Positions 63,701-64,000 of a stretch of DNA of 64,000 nt are shown here, piece by piece. This stretch comes from Micromonospora trifolii (GTDB lineage: Bacteria > Actinomycetota > Actinomycetes > Mycobacteriales > Micromonosporaceae), in contig NZ_JAKKFD010000020.1 of the NCBI RefSeq assembly GCF_022229005.1, positions 62,001 through 126,000 on the forward strand. Reading direction: 5' to 3'. The position numbers were made by a program, and so were the translations under genes. Under the pieces are notes generated by a model. That model was not told where the DNA came from and did no database searches. It saw only the letters and a program-made list of their open reading frames with translations. The first letter of the stretch is position 1; each line of letters opens with the position of its first letter.

Positions 63701-64000
63701 TCACGACGACGTCGGCCCAGGCGCCGGCCTCGCCTTCTGGGGATAGAACGTCTCGTGACGGGCCAGCATGGCGACGAACTCGCCGATCTTGCGCTCGCGG
63801 GTCTCCGCCCGCTTGACCGCATTGAGGCGATGGATGAGAGCGAACCGGTTGGCCTTGGTGAGCACGTCGAGCATGGCCTGGGCGGCAGGATCGGCGGCGA
63901 TGGCGGCGAGCAGGTCAGCCGGCACCTCCGCCTCCGACGGTGGGGCGTAGGCGGCCGCCCATCGCCCGTCCGCCTTCGCGGCGTCCACAGCGGCACGGCC
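63701..64000 (-). CDS. YdeI/OmpD-associated family protein, C-terminal part (gene runs past window end)
   Basis: The frame is open to the last base. The visible 99 residues contain the family features ADGRWAAAYAPPSEAEVPADL, LIHRLNAVKRAETRERKIG and FVAMLARHETFYPQKARP. Members of this family are named for bacteriocin-protection or OmpD-linked proteins; biochemical function is unclear. A GTG at 63988 could be mistaken for the start, but family members are about twice this length. Confidence 0.8.
   Translation of the reverse strand, partial: GRAAVDAAKADGRWAAAYAPPSEAEVPADLLAAIAADPAAQAMLDVLTKANRFALIHRLNAVKRAETRERKIGEFVAMLARHETFYPQKARPAPGPTSS

Overview
The window is high-GC DNA (roughly 72-73% by eye) with actinomycete-style gene organisation: frequent GTG starts, many 1-4 bp start/stop overlaps, LacI/CebR sugar control, ECF sigma/anti-sigma pairs and Stealth-family capsule genes. 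The gene content and intergenic hairpins containing TTGATCA suit a Micromonosporaceae chromosome, probably Micromonospora or a close relative. That placement is inference from content, not a phylogenetic test. I see no rRNA, tRNA, IS element, prophage or CRISPR array.

Layout. 1-2.7 kb: the end of an ABC-2-type permease gene, converging on a NarL/DesR-type two-component pair whose kinase carries an unusual extracytoplasmic C-terminal tail. 2.7-6.5 kb: a divergent biotin locus, bioF-bioD leftward and bioB, a bsaP-like gene and a GNAT gene rightward. 6.5-18.6 kb: a DUF488 gene, an OafA/SGNH acyltransferase, a large secreted GH9 cellulase, an aldehyde dehydrogenase, two ACT-domain proteins (one fused to GNAT), and a phosphotransferase/acyl-CoA dehydrogenase pair. 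18.7-24.6 kb: a cellobiose utilisation locus (cebE-cebF-cebG-bglC plus cebR). Two CebR-like operators bracket a recognisable cebE promoter and a third lies upstream of the GH9 gene, so extracellular cellulose cleavage, cellobiose import and intracellular hydrolysis form one apparent regulon.

24.7-35 kb: a pRiA4b-type protein, a tiny Cys-rich ORF coupled to a RibD-like reductase, a SigE-family sigma factor with a membrane partner, and then the most striking block: HerA-like ATPase, SbcD (Mre11), SbcC (Rad50, zinc hook CPVC) and a NurA-like nuclease in order on one strand. This has the composition of the archaeal HerA-Mre11-Rad50-NurA DNA-end-resection module. A spermidine-synthase-fold protein follows. 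35-37.5 kb: an ECF sigma factor with a zinc anti-sigma factor, then a secreted-repeat lipoprotein.

37.7-47.7 kb: a cell-surface glycan region with a polytopic GT-C-like membrane protein and three Stealth phosphotransferases, one of them a GT4-Stealth fusion; two Stealth genes are coupled to a beta-rich protein of unknown function. All three Stealth proteins share an N-terminal module ending near a C(E/D)VEFW signature. 48-54.8 kb: mixed repair and housekeeping genes (AlkA-like glycosylase, LigC-like ligase, TAP-family lipoprotein peptidase, K+ channel, GNATs). 55-62.7 kb: a four-gene ABC/FtsX-like exporter operon with an AbrB-like tail on one ATPase. 62.8-64 kb: a DUF2975/XRE/small membrane protein operon and the end of a YdeI-type gene.

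Most transcription units that converge or end here are separated by long, often near-perfect inverted repeats, nine of which are listed.
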